Below are positions 29,832 to 41,113 of a DNA stretch of 64,000 bases, piece by piece. Every line of letters begins with the position of its first letter. Positions within the stretch are counted from its first letter, which is position 1. This DNA comes from Grimontia sedimenti. Its GTDB lineage: Bacteria; Pseudomonadota; Gammaproteobacteria; Enterobacterales; Vibrionaceae. Under the pieces are notes generated by a model. That model saw nothing but the letters and a program-made list of their open reading frames with translations. It was not told the DNA's origin and searched no databases. The position numbers were made by a program, and so were the translations under genes. Location of the stretch: NCBI RefSeq assembly GCF_011045095.1, contig NZ_JAALDL010000021.1:1-64000 (forward strand). Direction: 5' to 3'.

Positions 29832-31391
29832 ATGAGTCAGGCACGCCAACAACACAGTGACCCTGCACCGCTTAGTAATGCCGATTACCTGCGTGATATT
29901 TTGCGCGCACCTGTGTATGAGGCAGCGATTGTCAGCCCGTTGCAGGATATGCCGCGAATTTCGCAGCGTTTGGGCAATACCATTCAGCTCAAGCGTGAAG
30001 ATCGCCAGCCAGTGCATTCATTCAAGTTGCGCGGCGCCTACAACATGATGTCGCAGTTGACCGAAACGCAAAAACAAGCCGGCGTTATCGCTGCATCAGC
30101 AGGAAACCATGCGCAGGGTGTGGCTCTTTCAGGTAATAAGCTGGGGATCAAAGCCACTATCGTGATGCCTCGCACCACGCCAGACATCAAAGTAGCATCT
30201 GTTCGCGGCTTTGGTGGCAACGTCGTGCTGCATGGCAACAACTTCGACGAAGCCAAAGCCAAAGCGGTAGAGCTATCAGAAGAACATGGTTACACCTTTG
30301 TGCCGCCTTTTGATCATCCTTTGGTGATTGCAGGCCAGGGCACCATGGGTATGGAAATGCTGCAGCAGAACGGCCATCTGGAATATATGTTCCTGCCTGT
30401 CGGTGGGGGCGGTATTGCAGCGGGCGTTGCTGTGCTTGTTAAACAGCTGCTGCCTCAGGTCAAACTGATTGCCGTAGAAGCGGAAGATTCTGCCTGCCTG
30501 AAAGCGGCGCTGGATGCCGGTGAGCCGGTCACTCTCGATAACGTGGGTACCTTCGCAGACGGTGTGGCGGTCAAACGCATTGGTGATGAGACCTTCCGTC
30601 TTTGTCAGGAGCACCTGGATGACATCATCACGGTGTCGAGTGATGAAATTTGTGCCGCGGTGAAAGATATTTTTGAAGACACCCGCGCAATTTCTGAGCC
30701 TGCTGGCGCCTTGTCTCTGGCCGGTCTAAAGAAATACACCGAGCAGCATCAACTTAAAGGCAAGAAGATGGCCGCCGTGCTTTCCGGTGCGAACACCAAC
30801 TTCCACAGCCTGAGATATGTGTCTGAGCGCGCTGAGCTGGGTGAAAAGCGCGAAGGCCTGTTGGCGGTAACGATTCCTGAGCGTACAGGTGCATTCCTCG
30901 AGTTTTGCAAAATCCTCGGTGGCCGAGCGGTGACAGAGTTTAACTACCGTCACAGCGACGACACACTGGCAAATATCTTTGTCGGTGTGCGTTTGCAAAA
31001 TGGCCAGGAAGAGCTCGATGGCATCATTGCCGATCTACGCAAAGGCGGGTATCCGGTGCAGGACTTGTCTGATGATGAAATGGCGAAGGTCCACATCCGC
31101 TACATGATTGGTGGAAGGCCTACCAAAGCGATGAAAGAGCGTCTGTACAGCTTTGAATTCCCGGAATATCCGGGCGCCCTGCTACGCTTTCTCAACACCT
31201 TGGGTACGCATTGGAATATCAGCATCTTCAACTATCGCAATCACGGCTCTGACTACGGTCGCGTGCTGTGTGGCTTTGAACTGGAAGATAAAGATATCCT
31301 GTCATTTACCGCGCACCTGCGTGAGCTGGGATACGCATGGAAAGATGAGACAGAAAATCCGTCTTATAAATTCTTCTTAGCCAAGTCCTAG
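29832..31391 (+). CDS. ilvA: Threonine dehydratase, biosynthetic
   Basis: IlvA deaminates threonine to 2-ketobutyrate, the committed step to isoleucine, and is inhibited by isoleucine. The 519-residue protein has the PLP-binding sequence HSFKLRGAYNMM near residue 60, the glycine loop VGGGGIAAG, and two ACT-like regulatory repeats in the C-terminal 190 residues (KREGLLAVTIPERTGAF and KERLYSFEFPEYPGALL). It is the last gene of ilvGMEDA and is followed by a strong terminator. Confidence 0.97.
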   Translation: MSQARQQHSDPAPLSNADYLRDILRAPVYEAAIVSPLQDMPRISQRLGNTIQLKREDRQPVHSFKLRGAYNMMSQLTETQKQAGVIAASAGNHAQGVALSGNKLGIKATIVMPRTTPDIKVASVRGFGGNVVLHGNNFDEAKAKAVELSEEHGYTFVPPFDHPLVIAGQGTMGMEMLQQNGHLEYMFLPVGGGGIAAGVAVLVKQLLPQVKLIAVEAEDSACLKAALDAGEPVTLDNVGTFADGVAVKRIGDETFRLCQEHLDDIITVSSDEICAAVKDIFEDTRAISEPAGALSLAGLKKYTEQHQLKGKKMAAVLSGANTNFHSLRYVSERAELGEKREGLLAVTIPERTGAFLEFCKILGGRAVTEFNYRHSDDTLANIFVGVRLQNGQEELDGIIADLRKGGYPVQDLSDDEMAKVHIRYMIGGRPTKAMKERLYSFEFPEYPGALLRFLNTLGTHWNISIFNYRNHGSDYGRVLCGFELEDKDILSFTAHLRELGYAWKDETENPSYKFFLAKS

Positions 31392-31408
31392 TCACGAGCC
31401 CAAAAGAC

Positions 31409-31435
31409 AAAAAGCCCAGCATTGCTGGGCTTTTT
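31409..31435 (+). terminator. Terminator of the ilv operon
   Basis: The hairpin AAAAAGCCCAGC-ATT-GCTGGGCTTTTT lies 17 bases after the ilvA stop, between ilvA and the convergent XRE regulator gene, and should work in both directions. Confidence 0.94.
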
Positions 31436-31446
31436 GCTTTTTCTTT

Positions 31447-31818
31447 TTATCGGTCTTTATCCGGCGTTGTCATATTGATCATGTACTGTGCCAGCAGTAA
31501 CGCCTGATCCATCACAAGGTTACGTGCTGATTCAGGTAACTGACTGAATAGTGCCAACAGGGAGTTCAGATCGTCCCTGTGCGTAAACGCGATGTCACTT
31601 CGCGTACTTTCACCGTACAAAAACCAATTTAATGGACGGCCGGTTACATCAGCGATGATTGCCAGGGAAGACACTTTGGGCTCTGTTTTACCGGACTCAA
31701 TATCTAAGTAGGTTTGACGGGCAACATCTAAGTGCTGCGCCATTTCCACCTGAGTGATATCCCGGTACTCCCGCGCTTCCCTAATGCGCTGTGCAACATG
31801 AGCTTTGACAATAAACAT
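31447..31818 (-). CDS. XRE-family helix-turn-helix regulator, copy 1
   Basis: This 123-residue protein has an N-terminal HTH_3 domain (VAQRIREAREYRDITQVEMA and VARQTYLDIESGKTEP), then RPLNWFLYGE and a helical tail. It is a paralogue of the neighbour at 32045-32416: both are 123 residues and share VARQTYLDIE-GKTEP and RPL-WF-YG. The ATG at 31818 was chosen over a GTG four codons upstream because it gives the same length as the paralogue. The regulated genes are unknown. A palindromic motif lies 77 bases before its start. Confidence 0.87.
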   Translation of the reverse strand: MFIVKAHVAQRIREAREYRDITQVEMAQHLDVARQTYLDIESGKTEPKVSSLAIIADVTGRPLNWFLYGESTRSDIAFTHRDDLNSLLALFSQLPESARNLVMDQALLLAQYMINMTTPDKDR

Positions 31819-31892
31819 CGCTTGCCCCACAACTCGGCGCCAAGGAACAGGTTAATTCGCTCTGTTCACAGTGACGCACTTTACTGCTAGAT

Positions 31893-31907
31893 CCTGCATT
31901 ATGCACA
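31893..31907 (+). promoter_or_regulatory. Candidate operator of XRE regulator copy 1
   Basis: CCTGCATTATGCACA contains the inverted repeat TGCA-TTA-TGCA. It matches 13 of 15 bases with the motif upstream of the second regulator, read on the opposite strand. The position, 75-90 bases before the start codon, suits autoregulation. This is a sequence-based proposal. Confidence 0.5.
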
Positions 31908-32044
31908 GGGTTGTTTTCTACACATGTAAAGCGTTGTTGAAGTGTGAATCAGGGCTACTGTTGCCTAAGCCAGATGACAAGGAAAATACGCAATACCTAT
32001 TTTGGCAGGCAAGGCGTGACCCTGCTTGCCAAGTAAGTAAGTGC

Positions 32045-32416
32045 TTAACCTCGTTGTGCTGATTTCGAGTAGTTAACCAGGAACGATGCCATATTGACAC
32101 TCTGGTTCAGGATAGCGGTGCGCGCTTCATGCGGCAGCTTGGAAAAATGCTCCAGCAAGCGGTTAACATCCTGTTTGTACTGCACATCATGCAGTTCAAC
32201 GTCAGCATCACCATAAACGAACCACACCAGTGGACGCTCAGTGATTTCTGCAATTTCTGACAACATACGAACGCGAGGCTCTGTTTTGCCTGTTTCGATG
32301 TCCAGATACGTTTGGCGCGCTACTTCGAGTAGTTTGGCCATTTTCACCTGAGTGATCCCTTTCCACTCACGTGCTTCTTTAATGCGTTTTGCTACTTGTG
32401 CTTTCGAGTCGATCAT
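32045..32416 (-). CDS. XRE-family helix-turn-helix regulator, copy 2
   Basis: This 123-residue protein starts MIDSKAQVAKRIKEAREWKG and has an HTH_3 domain (ITQVKMAKLLEVARQTYLDI, then ETGKTEPRV), the segment ERPLVWFVYGDADVE and a helical tail. It is a tandem paralogue of the gene at 31447-31818, 226 bases away. GGGAG precedes the ATG. A promoter (-35 TTGTCG at 32468-32473, 16-base spacer, -10 TATAAC at 32446-32451, minus strand) lies directly next to the shared palindromic motif. Confidence 0.88.
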   Translation of the reverse strand: MIDSKAQVAKRIKEAREWKGITQVKMAKLLEVARQTYLDIETGKTEPRVRMLSEIAEITERPLVWFVYGDADVELHDVQYKQDVNRLLEHFSKLPHEARTAILNQSVNMASFLVNYSKSAQRG

Positions 32417-32473
32417 ACTTCACTCCCTACGACGTACAGCTATCTGTTATATAGTTTTGCTGTTTATCGACAA

Positions 32474-32488
32474 TATGCACAATGCAGG
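32474..32488 (-). promoter_or_regulatory. Candidate operator of XRE regulator copy 2
   Basis: On the minus strand the sequence is CCTGCATTGTGCATA, nearly identical to the motif before copy 1, with inverted repeat TGCA-TTG-TGCA. It abuts the predicted -35 box of copy 2 (32468-32473), so a bound dimer would touch RNA polymerase. Confidence 0.5.
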
Positions 32489-32596
32489 CCAACTATTTAG
32501 ACATTAAATAATGCATTTAATATCAGTACGTTAAATAAACCCCAATTGACACTGTTAGCCTTTCTGGACTCGATGTCTTGTTATGACTGCGAAATG

Positions 32597-32647
32597 ATTT
32601 GCAAAATGCAAATAACCACTCCCACTCAATAATTGCAAAAAGCAAAT
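32597..32647. promoter_or_regulatory. Two further TGCA-N3-TGCA palindromes
   Basis: ATTTGCA-AAA-TGCAAAT at 32597-32613 is a perfect inverted repeat with the same TGCA-N3-TGCA core. AATTGCAAAAAGCAAAT at 32631-32647 is a one-mismatch relative 34 bases away. They lie between copy 2 of the regulator and the glmS terminator; the rest of 32489-32677 is AT-rich with no gene visible. Confidence 0.4.
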
Positions 32648-32677
32648 CAGACAGTGACTGTATGCCTAATAAGACAC

Positions 32678-32703
32678 AAAAAGGAGCCTAGTGGCTCCTT
32701 TTT
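32678..32703 (-). terminator. Terminator of glmS
   Basis: The hairpin AAAAAGGAGCC-TAGT-GGCTCCTTTTT lies about 29 bases past the glmS stop; A and T tracts on both sides make it bidirectional. Confidence 0.9.
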
Positions 32704-32731
32704 AATTTAAGACTCTCATTTTTAAGCTGTA

Positions 32732-34567
32732 TTATTCTACTGTCACAGCTTTTGCGAGGTTACGAGGCTGGTCTACGTCTGTCCCTTTGATAAGCGCAAC
32801 ATGGTAAGACAGCAGCTGCATGGGCAGTGTGTAGAAAATAGGCGCACACACTTCATCGACATGCGGCATAGCGACAATGGTCATGCCTTCACTGGCTTCA
32901 AAGCCCGCATCTTTATCTGCAAACACATAAAGCTGTCCACCCCGAGCGCGCACTTCCTCAATGTTGGACTTGAGCTTTTCAAGCAATTCGTTGTTTGGCG
33001 CTACCACGATGACAGGCATATCTGCATCAATTAGCGCCAGCGGGCCATGCTTGAGTTCACCAGCGGCGTAGGCTTCAGCGTGGATATAAGAGATTTCTTT
33101 CAGCTTTAGCGATGCTTCCATGGCAATTGGATAGTACTCTCCGCGTCCGAGGAATAAAGCATGGTGTTTGTCAGCAAAATCTTCTGCGAGCAGCTCTATC
33201 TCTTTGTCGAACGCCAGTGCCTGCTCCATGGTCGCTGGTAAGCGGTTCAATGCCTCTACGATGGCTTTTTCTTTAGCTGTATCTACATGGCCTTTTTGCT
33301 TGCCTACTGCGGTGACCAGCATCAACAGTGTCGCCAACTGGGTGGTAAACGCTTTGGTCGATGCCACACCTATCTCGGCTCCTGCGCGAGTCATGAACGC
33401 CAAATCGGATTCTCGAACCAGCGAAGAGCCCGCTACGTTACAAATGGTCATTGCCCCCATAAAGCCACGCTCTTTGGCTTTTCGCAGTGCCGCCAATGTA
33501 TCTGCGGTCTCTCCAGACTGGGAAAGGGTGATCAACAGGCTGTTAGGGCGGGTGACGAAGTTGCGATAGCGGAATTCCGAAGCGATCTCCACGTCACAGC
33601 TCACGCCTGCAATATCTTCGAACCAGTAACGTGCCACCATGCCTGCGTTATAAGAAGTACCACAAGCCACTATCTGAATATGCTCGGCTTTAGTCAGAAT
33701 CTCCGCCGCACCGTGGCCAATACTATCCACCAGCACGCTGTTGCCATCGATACGCCCTTCCAGTGTGTTGATAAGGGCAGAAGGCTGCTCAAAAATCTCT
33801 TTTTGCATGTAGTGGCGGTATGGGCCTTTGTCAGCAGCATCATGTTCAATGGATGACTCATGAGTCTGGCGCTCAACAATTTCACCTTGGACGTCGACGA
33901 TATTGACGCTCCTGCGCGTAATTTCGGCCACATCGCCTTCTTCGAGGAAAATAAAACGGCGGGTTACGTTCAGCAACGCCAGCTGATCAGATGCCAGGAA
34001 GTTTTCGCCGATGCCAAGACCAATCACCAGCGGACTGCCCGAACGCGCAGCGATAAGCCGGTCTGGGTCACGTCTATCCATTACCACGGTGCCGTAAGCA
34101 CCTTCCAGCTGCTTGACCGTACGTTGGAAGGCTTCCATAAGGCCGCCTCCCTGGCCCAATTCCCAATCCACAAGGTGAGCAATGACCTCAGTGTCAGTTT
34201 GGGATGTAAAAACGTAACCACGGCTTTTGAGCAGCTCTCGGAGCGGTTCATGGTTTTCAATGATGCCGTTGTGGACGATGGCAATGTTATCGCCTGACAT
34301 GTGTGGGTGTGCATTGGCTTCGCTTGGTTCACCATGGGTTGCCCAACGGGTGTGAGCAATACCAGTACCACCAAGAACTGGTGTTTCGTCTAGCGCTTCC
34401 GCCAGATTCTGTACTTTGCCCAATCGGCGCAACCGACGCAGTTGTTGTTCGCTGTCGGTCACCGCTAGACCCGCAGAGTCATAGCCGCGGTATTCAAGTC
34501 TACGTAAACCTTCCAGTAAAATTTCAGCAACGTCCCTTTGCGCAACCGCGCCAACAATTCCACACAT
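32732..34567 (-). CDS. glmS: Glucosamine-6-phosphate synthase
   Basis: GlmS makes glucosamine 6-phosphate from fructose 6-phosphate and glutamine, the entry to cell-wall amino sugars. The 611-residue protein has the N-terminal nucleophile Cys2 ([12 protein letters not shown]), the glutaminase motif [16 protein letters not shown], two SIS domains ([14 protein letters not shown] and [19 protein letters not shown]) and the C-terminal [12 protein letters not shown]. It follows a DeoR-family gene by 14 bases, so the two form one operon. The UDP-GlcNAc enzyme gene glmU is nearby beyond the tRNA cluster. Confidence 0.97.
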   Translation of the reverse strand: MCGIVGAVAQRDVAEILLEGLRRLEYRGYDSAGLAVTDSEQQLRRLRRLGKVQNLAEALDETPVLGGTGIAHTRWATHGEPSEANAHPHMSGDNIAIVHNGIIENHEPLRELLKSRGYVFTSQTDTEVIAHLVDWELGQGGGLMEAFQRTVKQLEGAYGTVVMDRRDPDRLIAARSGSPLVIGLGIGENFLASDQLALLNVTRRFIFLEEGDVAEITRRSVNIVDVQGEIVERQTHESSIEHDAADKGPYRHYMQKEIFEQPSALINTLEGRIDGNSVLVDSIGHGAAEILTKAEHIQIVACGTSYNAGMVARYWFEDIAGVSCDVEIASEFRYRNFVTRPNSLLITLSQSGETADTLAALRKAKERGFMGAMTICNVAGSSLVRESDLAFMTRAGAEIGVASTKAFTTQLATLLMLVTAVGKQKGHVDTAKEKAIVEALNRLPATMEQALAFDKEIELLAEDFADKHHALFLGRGEYYPIAMEASLKLKEISYIHAEAYAAGELKHGPLALIDADMPVIVVAPNNELLEKLKSNIEEVRARGGQLYVFADKDAGFEASEGMTIVAMPHVDEVCAPIFYTLPMQLLSYHVALIKGTDVDQPRNLAKAVTVE

Positions 34568-34581
34568 ATCTTTCCCCGTAT

Positions 34582-35346
34582 CTAGTCAGGGGCGCAGATC
34601 ACCTCTGTGCCCGTCTTTTCAATGGCAAGTTTGGTGGTGGCATCAAGCTTACTGTCGGTGATCACCGTAGTGATCACTTCCCAGGGAAGTTCAAGATTCG
34701 GGATCTTACGGCCGATTTTATCGGACTCAATCAAAACCAAGACTTCCCTGGAAACCTCTGACATAACACGGCTCAGACCGACAATTTCATTAAACGTTGT
34801 CGTACCGCGACTAACATCGATGCCATCAGCGCCAATAAACAGCTGGTCAAAGTCATACGCACGCAGTGCTTGTTCTGCAACCTGCCCCTGAAACGCTTCC
34901 GAATGCGGGTCCCAGGTGCCGCCTGTCATCAGGAGCGTCGGCTCGTTTTCCAACTCCTTAATGGCTTGCGCCACATTCAGGGAGTTGGTCATCACCACCA
35001 ATCCGCGCTTTTGATTGAGAAGTGGGATCAAAGCTGCCGTCGTTGAACCACTGTCCACCACAATTCGATTATGGTCGCGGATCCGGGTTGCCGCCATTTT
35101 TGCGATTGATAACTTTTGTTCCGAAACTTTTACTGCGTTTTCCGAAACCATTTCATGAGGAACAGGAACCGCTCCGCCATAACGACGCAGCAGGAGTCCA
35201 TTTTTCTCAAGCTCAGCAAGGTCTTTACGGATCGTTACCTCTGATGTTTCAAACAGAGTTGAAAGCATATCTACGCTGACTTCACCCTGTTCAGTCAGCA
35301 TGGCAACAATCGCATGGCGACGTTGTTGAGTATTACGTTTCGACAT
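34582..35346 (-). CDS. DeoR/GlpR-family transcriptional regulator
   Basis: This 254-residue protein has an N-terminal DeoR-type winged helix ([20 protein letters not shown] and [16 protein letters not shown]) and a C-terminal sugar-phosphate sensor domain ([35 protein letters not shown]). Such proteins respond to phosphorylated sugars. It lies 14 bases before glmS, so an amino-sugar phosphate is a plausible effector, but this is inferred from position only. Confidence 0.92.
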   Translation of the reverse strand: MSKRNTQQRRHAIVAMLTEQGEVSVDMLSTLFETSEVTIRKDLAELEKNGLLLRRYGGAVPVPHEMVSENAVKVSEQKLSIAKMAATRIRDHNRIVVDSGSTTAALIPLLNQKRGLVVMTNSLNVAQAIKELENEPTLLMTGGTWDPHSEAFQGQVAEQALRAYDFDQLFIGADGIDVSRGTTTFNEIVGLSRVMSEVSREVLVLIESDKIGRKIPNLELPWEVITTVITDSKLDATTKLAIEKTGTEVICAPD

Positions 35347-35467
35347 GTAACCACCAAACTTTCGTTCCGAAAGATAATATAAACTTTAAATCAAAGATCA
35401 AGGATGAAATGCGATACACATCACTTCGCGCATGATCTACAGCACAGATTGAGAATTATACAGAGAG

Positions 35468-35633
35468 TTATACCAATCACAGTAGGTAGGTGATCAGAAA
35501 TAGCGCAGGAAAAATGCTCGAGAACAAGGCGAAAAATTTCGATAAGTAGTTATTCTACAATTAAATTTTTCAACGCAGTTATCGAGCATTTTAACAAGCT
35601 AGGATGAGCAGATATTTACTACGATTGGTATTA
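35468..35633. repeat. Inverted-repeat element, about 166 bp
   Basis: The ends ATACCAATCACAGTAG and, on the other strand, ATACCAATCGTAGTA are near-perfect inverted repeats. Inside, AAAATGCTCGAGAACAAGG pairs with the reverse complement of the right part, AAAATGCTCGATAACTGCG. The whole could fold into one long hairpin. It has the familiar look of a miniature repeat common in Vibrio and Shewanella genomes. It occupies most of the 375 bases between the DeoR gene and the tRNA cluster; no gene is visible there. Confidence 0.82.
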
Positions 35634-35687
35634 CACAATAAAGCGCGAGAAATTGAAGTGAGAGAGTGGGTTGCAAACTGCAGATAG

Positions 35688-35714
35688 AAAAAAAGCAGGC
35701 TAAAAAGCCTGCTT
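35688..35714 (-). terminator. Terminator of the tRNA operon
   Basis: On the minus strand AAGCAGGC-TTTTTA-GCCTGCTT is followed by a run of T. It lies eight bases past the CCA end of the last tRNA. Confidence 0.93.
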
Positions 35715-35721
35715 TCAATCA

Positions 35722-35806
35722 TGGTGCGGAAGGAGAGACTTGAACTCTCACACCTTGCGGCGCCAGAACCTAAATCTGGTGCGTCTACCAATTTCGCCAC
35801 TTCCGC
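35722..35806 (-). tRNA. tRNA-Leu (anticodon UAG), copy 2
   Basis: This 85-base class II tRNA reads GCGGAAGTGGCGAAATTGG at the start and ends TTCCGCACCA. The anticodon loop TTTAGGT sits between CCAGA and TCTGG. A variable arm is present and CCA is encoded. The sequence is identical to the copy at 36225-36309. It is the last tRNA in the operon. Confidence 0.97.
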
Positions 35807-35851
35807 AAATTGTTGTACCTAATCCTTCTTATTGAAGGCTTAAGTGATGTT

Positions 35852-35938
35852 TGGTGCGAAGGGAGAGACTTGAACTCTCACGTCCGTAAGGACACTAACA
35901 CCTGAAGCTAGCGCGTCTACCAATTCCGCCACCATCGC
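35852..35938 (-). tRNA. tRNA-Leu (anticodon CAG)
   Basis: This 87-base class II tRNA starts GCGATGGTGGCGGAATTGG, has anticodon loop TTCAGGT, a long variable arm and encoded CCA. The acceptor stem has a U-U opposition at pair 5-68; the E. coli counterpart has A-C at the same pair, so a non-pair there is tolerated in this tRNA. Confidence 0.96.
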
Positions 35939-36025
35939 AATTTTGTCGCCTGATATTGAGTTTATAACCCGTAGACACTGGCAGTGTGTCTTATCTGGCA
36001 GAAAGTCAGAGACTTTCGAAATAAG

Positions 36026-36102
36026 TGGTGGCTACGACGGGATTCGAACCTGTGACCCCATCATTATGAGTGATGTGCTCTAACCAACTGAGCTACGTAG
36101 CC
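36026..36102 (-). tRNA. tRNA-Met (anticodon CAU), elongator
   Basis: This 77-base tRNA starts GGCTACGTAGCTCAGTTGG, has loop CTCATAA and encoded CCA. It is nearly identical to E. coli elongator tRNA-Met (metT), and its paired first base (G1-C72) excludes the initiator type. Confidence 0.96.
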
Positions 36103-36113
36103 AACCTGAAATA

Positions 36114-36188
36114 TGGCTGGGGTACCTGGATTCGAACCAGGGAATGGCGGCATCAAAAGCCGCTGCCTTACCGCTTGGCGATACCCCA
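36114..36188 (-). tRNA. tRNA-Gln (anticodon UUG), copy 2
   Basis: This 75-base tRNA starts TGGGGTATCGCCAAGCGG, has anticodon loop TTTTGAT between GCGGC and GCCGC, and ends CCCCAGCCA. It is identical to the copy at 36430-36504. Confidence 0.97.
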
Positions 36189-36224
36189 ACAGCAACCACG
36201 CCCTAAAGCATGATCTTTAAATAA

Positions 36225-36309
36225 TGGTGCGGAAGGAGAGACTTGAACTCTCACACCTTGCGGCGCCAGAACCTAAATCTGGTGCGTCTACCAATTTCGC
36301 CACTTCCGC
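36225..36309 (-). tRNA. tRNA-Leu (anticodon UAG), copy 1
   Basis: This 85-base class II tRNA has anticodon loop TTTAGGT and encoded CCA, and is identical to the copy at 35722-35806. It lies between the Arg and Gln genes in the operon. Confidence 0.97.
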
Positions 36310-36347
36310 ATACCTAATTGTTCATCTCACCTATGGAAAGGAAGAGA

Positions 36348-36424
36348 TGGCGCGTCCGGGAGGATTCGAACCTCCGACCGCCTGGTTCGTAGCCAGGTAC
36401 TCTATCCAGCTGAGCTACGGACGC
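36348..36424 (-). tRNA. tRNA-Arg (anticodon ACG)
   Basis: This 77-base tRNA starts GCGTCCGTAGCTCAGCTGG, has loop CTACGAA and encoded CCA. The anticodon ACG becomes ICG after editing by TadA and reads CGU, CGC and CGA. The discriminator base is G. Confidence 0.96.
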
Positions 36425-36429
36425 GTTGT

Positions 36430-36504
36430 TGGCTGGGGTACCTGGATTCGAACCAGGGAATGGCGGCATCAAAAGCCGCTGCCTTACCGCTTGGCGATAC
36501 CCCA
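36430..36504 (-). tRNA. tRNA-Gln (anticodon UUG), copy 1
   Basis: This 75-base tRNA, identical to the one at 36114-36188, is the first tRNA of the operon, five bases before tRNA-Arg in the transcript. Confidence 0.97.
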
Positions 36505-36516
36505 ACAGAGGCGCGT

Positions 36517-36545
36517 ATAATATTGCGGATTCAGAGGAGCGTCAA
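36517..36545 (-). promoter_or_regulatory. Promoter of the tRNA operon
   Basis: The minus strand shows -35 TTGACG, a 17-base spacer and -10 TATTAT, followed by the GC-rich discriminator ACGCGCC typical of stable RNA promoters. It lies 13 bases before the first tRNA. Confidence 0.85.
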
Positions 36546-36585
36546 CCCCCTATTTTTCGTTTGATGACGATTTAATCGCTTCAAT

Positions 36586-36615
36586 AAAAAAACACCGCTT
36601 TTGCGATGTTTTTTT
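36586..36615 (-). terminator. Terminator of glmU
   Basis: On the minus strand AACATCGC-AAAA-GCGGTGTT (with one U-G pair) is followed by a T7 run. It lies about 15 bases past the glmU stop. Confidence 0.9.
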
Positions 36616-36629
36616 ATGCATAACATGTG

Positions 36630-37991
36630 TTATTTCTGCTTAACTGGTCTCTTCCAGCCATCAATTACACGCGCTTTTGCTCGGGTAATAACAAGTTGGC
36701 CCTCTTCGACGTTGCTGGTCAATGTCGTACCTGCACCAATGGTCGCCCCTTTTTTGATGGTCACGGGCGCCACCAGCTGGCTGTCAGAGCCAACAAATAC
36801 ATCATCTTCAATCACGGTCTTGTGTTTATTCGCGCCGTCGTAATTACAGGTGATAGTACCTGCACCGATATTCACGCGCTCACCGATTTCCGCATCTCCA
36901 AGGTAAGAAAGATGGTTAGCCTTAGAGCCTTTACCGACACGTGCATTTTTCACTTCAACGAAGTTACCCACATGTGCATCTTCCACCAGCTCAGCACCCG
37001 GACGCAGGCGCGCAAACGGACCGACTGTACAGTCTTCACCAACGGAAGCACCTTCAATCACGCTGTATGGGCGGACGACAGTGTTGTCGTCGATTTCACA
37101 GTCTTTCAGTACACAACCAGCACCGATGACCACGTTGTCGCCTAAAGTGACTGAACCTTCAATCACGACGTTGACATCAATTTCGACGTCTGTACCACAC
37201 TGAAGCTGACCGCGAAGGTCAAAACGTGCTGGGTCACGCAGCATTACACCGCTTTCCAATAGTTTCTCGGCTTGAGCGGCTTGGTAAGCGCGCTCCAGAC
37301 GTGCCAGTTGGATGCGGTTGTTCACGCCTTCTACCTCAATGGCACTTTCCGGGTGAACTGCTTCAACAGCGCGACCTTCGTCATGGGCAATTGCAATTAC
37401 ATCTGTCAGGTAGTATTCACCCTGTGCGTTGTCGCTTTTCACTTCGTTCAGCCAACGGCGTAGATCACGTCCGGTTGCGACCATCACACCAGTGTTGATT
37501 TCTTTGATAAGCTTTTGCTCTTGAGTGGCATCTTTATCTTCCACGATCGCCACCACAGGACCGTTACGGCGAATGATACGTCCGTAGCCCGCTGGCTTAT
37601 CCAGTACCACTGTCAGCAATGCAATGCCGCCATCAGGTTGTGCATCCAACAGGTTTTCGATGGTTTGCTCAGAAATCAGCGGGACATCGCCGTAAAGCAC
37701 AAGAACCTGCTCATCATCCGAAAATTCCGGGGCTGCCTGGTTCACTGCGTGGCCTGTACCTAACTGTTCTGCCTGAAGGACCCAGTTGACTGGCTCTTCT
37801 GCCAGTGCTGCTTTCATTGCATCACCACCATGGCCATACACCAGATGCAGGTTTTTTGCGCCCAGTGAGGAGCAGGTATCGATGACATGCTTCACCATAG
37901 GTTTTCCTGCAAGCGTATGCAGTACCTTAGGTAGGTTGGAGTACATGCGGGTTCCCTTACCCGCAGCCAGAATCACAGCACTGAAATTCAT
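36630..37991 (-). CDS. glmU: Bifunctional UDP-GlcNAc pyrophosphorylase / GlcN-1-P acetyltransferase
   Basis: GlmU acetylates glucosamine 1-phosphate and joins it to UTP, giving UDP-GlcNAc for peptidoglycan and LPS. The 453-residue protein has the N-terminal nucleotidyltransferase motif [18 protein letters not shown] and a C-terminal left-handed beta-helix with hexapeptide repeats (about residues 255-440) including [19 protein letters not shown]. Its length is typical. It lies downstream of the atp operon in the same direction, as in other gamma-proteobacteria, but has a terminator between. Confidence 0.97.
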   Translation of the reverse strand: MNFSAVILAAGKGTRMYSNLPKVLHTLAGKPMVKHVIDTCSSLGAKNLHLVYGHGGDAMKAALAEEPVNWVLQAEQLGTGHAVNQAAPEFSDDEQVLVLYGDVPLISEQTIENLLDAQPDGGIALLTVVLDKPAGYGRIIRRNGPVVAIVEDKDATQEQKLIKEINTGVMVATGRDLRRWLNEVKSDNAQGEYYLTDVIAIAHDEGRAVEAVHPESAIEVEGVNNRIQLARLERAYQAAQAEKLLESGVMLRDPARFDLRGQLQCGTDVEIDVNVVIEGSVTLGDNVVIGAGCVLKDCEIDDNTVVRPYSVIEGASVGEDCTVGPFARLRPGAELVEDAHVGNFVEVKNARVGKGSKANHLSYLGDAEIGERVNIGAGTITCNYDGANKHKTVIEDDVFVGSDSQLVAPVTIKKGATIGAGTTLTSNVEEGQLVITRAKARVIDGWKRPVKQK

Positions 37992-38270
37992 GGAGAGTTG
38001 TCCTTGGTATTGAGGGTCTACTTCAAATAATGGCGCTTATTGTAACGGTTCGCTTTGTAAAACGGGATTCAAACCTATAAGAAATTCATAAATTTCCGTC
38101 ATCTTGTAGCAATTTTCAGGCGATACCTCGCAGATACTCACTTAAGAAAAGATACATATGAATTCACGCCAAATAATTGATAATTAACTCATAAAAACTG
38201 AATATATCTTTTTCTTCCCAGGCTTAAAGACCGAAAAATTAGACGATTGGAAAACGAGAAAAACAAACAT
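37992..38270. other. Intergenic region between atpC and glmU
   Basis: This AT-rich stretch holds no convincing gene. The glmU promoter should lie here; a -10-like TACAAT is present on the minus strand at 38039-38044, but no good -35 accompanies it. Confidence 0.5.
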
Positions 38271-38296
38271 AAAAAAGGCGACCTATCGGTCGCCTT
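38271..38296 (-). terminator. Terminator of the atp operon
   Basis: On the minus strand AAGGCGACC-GATA-GGTCGCCTT is followed by a T run, 25 bases after the atpC stop. Confidence 0.94.
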
Positions 38297-38321
38297 TCAG
38301 TCTTTGGGTGATACCTGGTAC

Positions 38322-38744
38322 TTAGCGTGCCTTTTTGGTCAGCTCGATAACTCGTAGCTGGGCAATCGCCTTGGCCAGATCACTGGCCGCCTGAGCAAAG
38401 TCCATATCGCCATGTTTATTGAGGATACGATCCTCTGCACGGCGCTTCGCTTCTTCTGCCTTAGCTTGATCCAGGTCGACGCCGCGAATTGCGGTATCAG
38501 CCAGCACAGTCACTGCGCTTGGTTGCACTTCTAGCATACCGCCAGAAAGGTAAATTACCTCTTCATGGCCGTGTTGCTTAGTAATGCGGATCATGCCCGG
38601 CGTGATAGCGGTCAGCAGCGGGGTGTGGCTTGGGTAAATACCCAATTCACCTTCGCTACCCGTTACCTGGATTGCTTCGGCACGGCCAGAGAACAGTTGT
38701 TTCTCTGCGCTTACTACATCCAGGTGAAAGGTCATCGCTGCCAT
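38322..38744 (-). CDS. atpC: ATP synthase F1 epsilon subunit
   Basis: This 140-residue protein is the epsilon subunit of the rotor stalk, which also inhibits ATP hydrolysis. It shows the N-terminal beta-sandwich ([20 protein letters not shown] and [11 protein letters not shown]) and the C-terminal helices ending [12 protein letters not shown]. It is the last gene of atpIBEFHAGDC and lies 18 bases after atpD. Confidence 0.97.
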   Translation of the reverse strand: MAAMTFHLDVVSAEKQLFSGRAEAIQVTGSEGELGIYPSHTPLLTAITPGMIRITKQHGHEEVIYLSGGMLEVQPSAVTVLADTAIRGVDLDQAKAEEAKRRAEDRILNKHGDMDFAQAASDLAKAIAQLRVIELTKKAR

Positions 38745-38762
38745 GTCGCCTCCTACCAGCTA

Positions 38763-41068
<2,306 letters not shown>

Positions 41069-41113
41069 CGTTACTCTCCGTTATTAGAAGGCCGCTGAGC
41101 GGCCTTCTACGCA

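Noticed and set aside
34568-34581. glmS ribozyme or long leader before glmS
   Set aside because: Only 14 bases separate the DeoR-family gene and glmS, so there is no room for such an RNA.
36026-36102. Initiator tRNA-fMet or tRNA-Ile2 for the CAT anticodon gene
   Set aside because: The acceptor stem is fully paired at 1-72 and the whole sequence follows E. coli elongator tRNA-Met.
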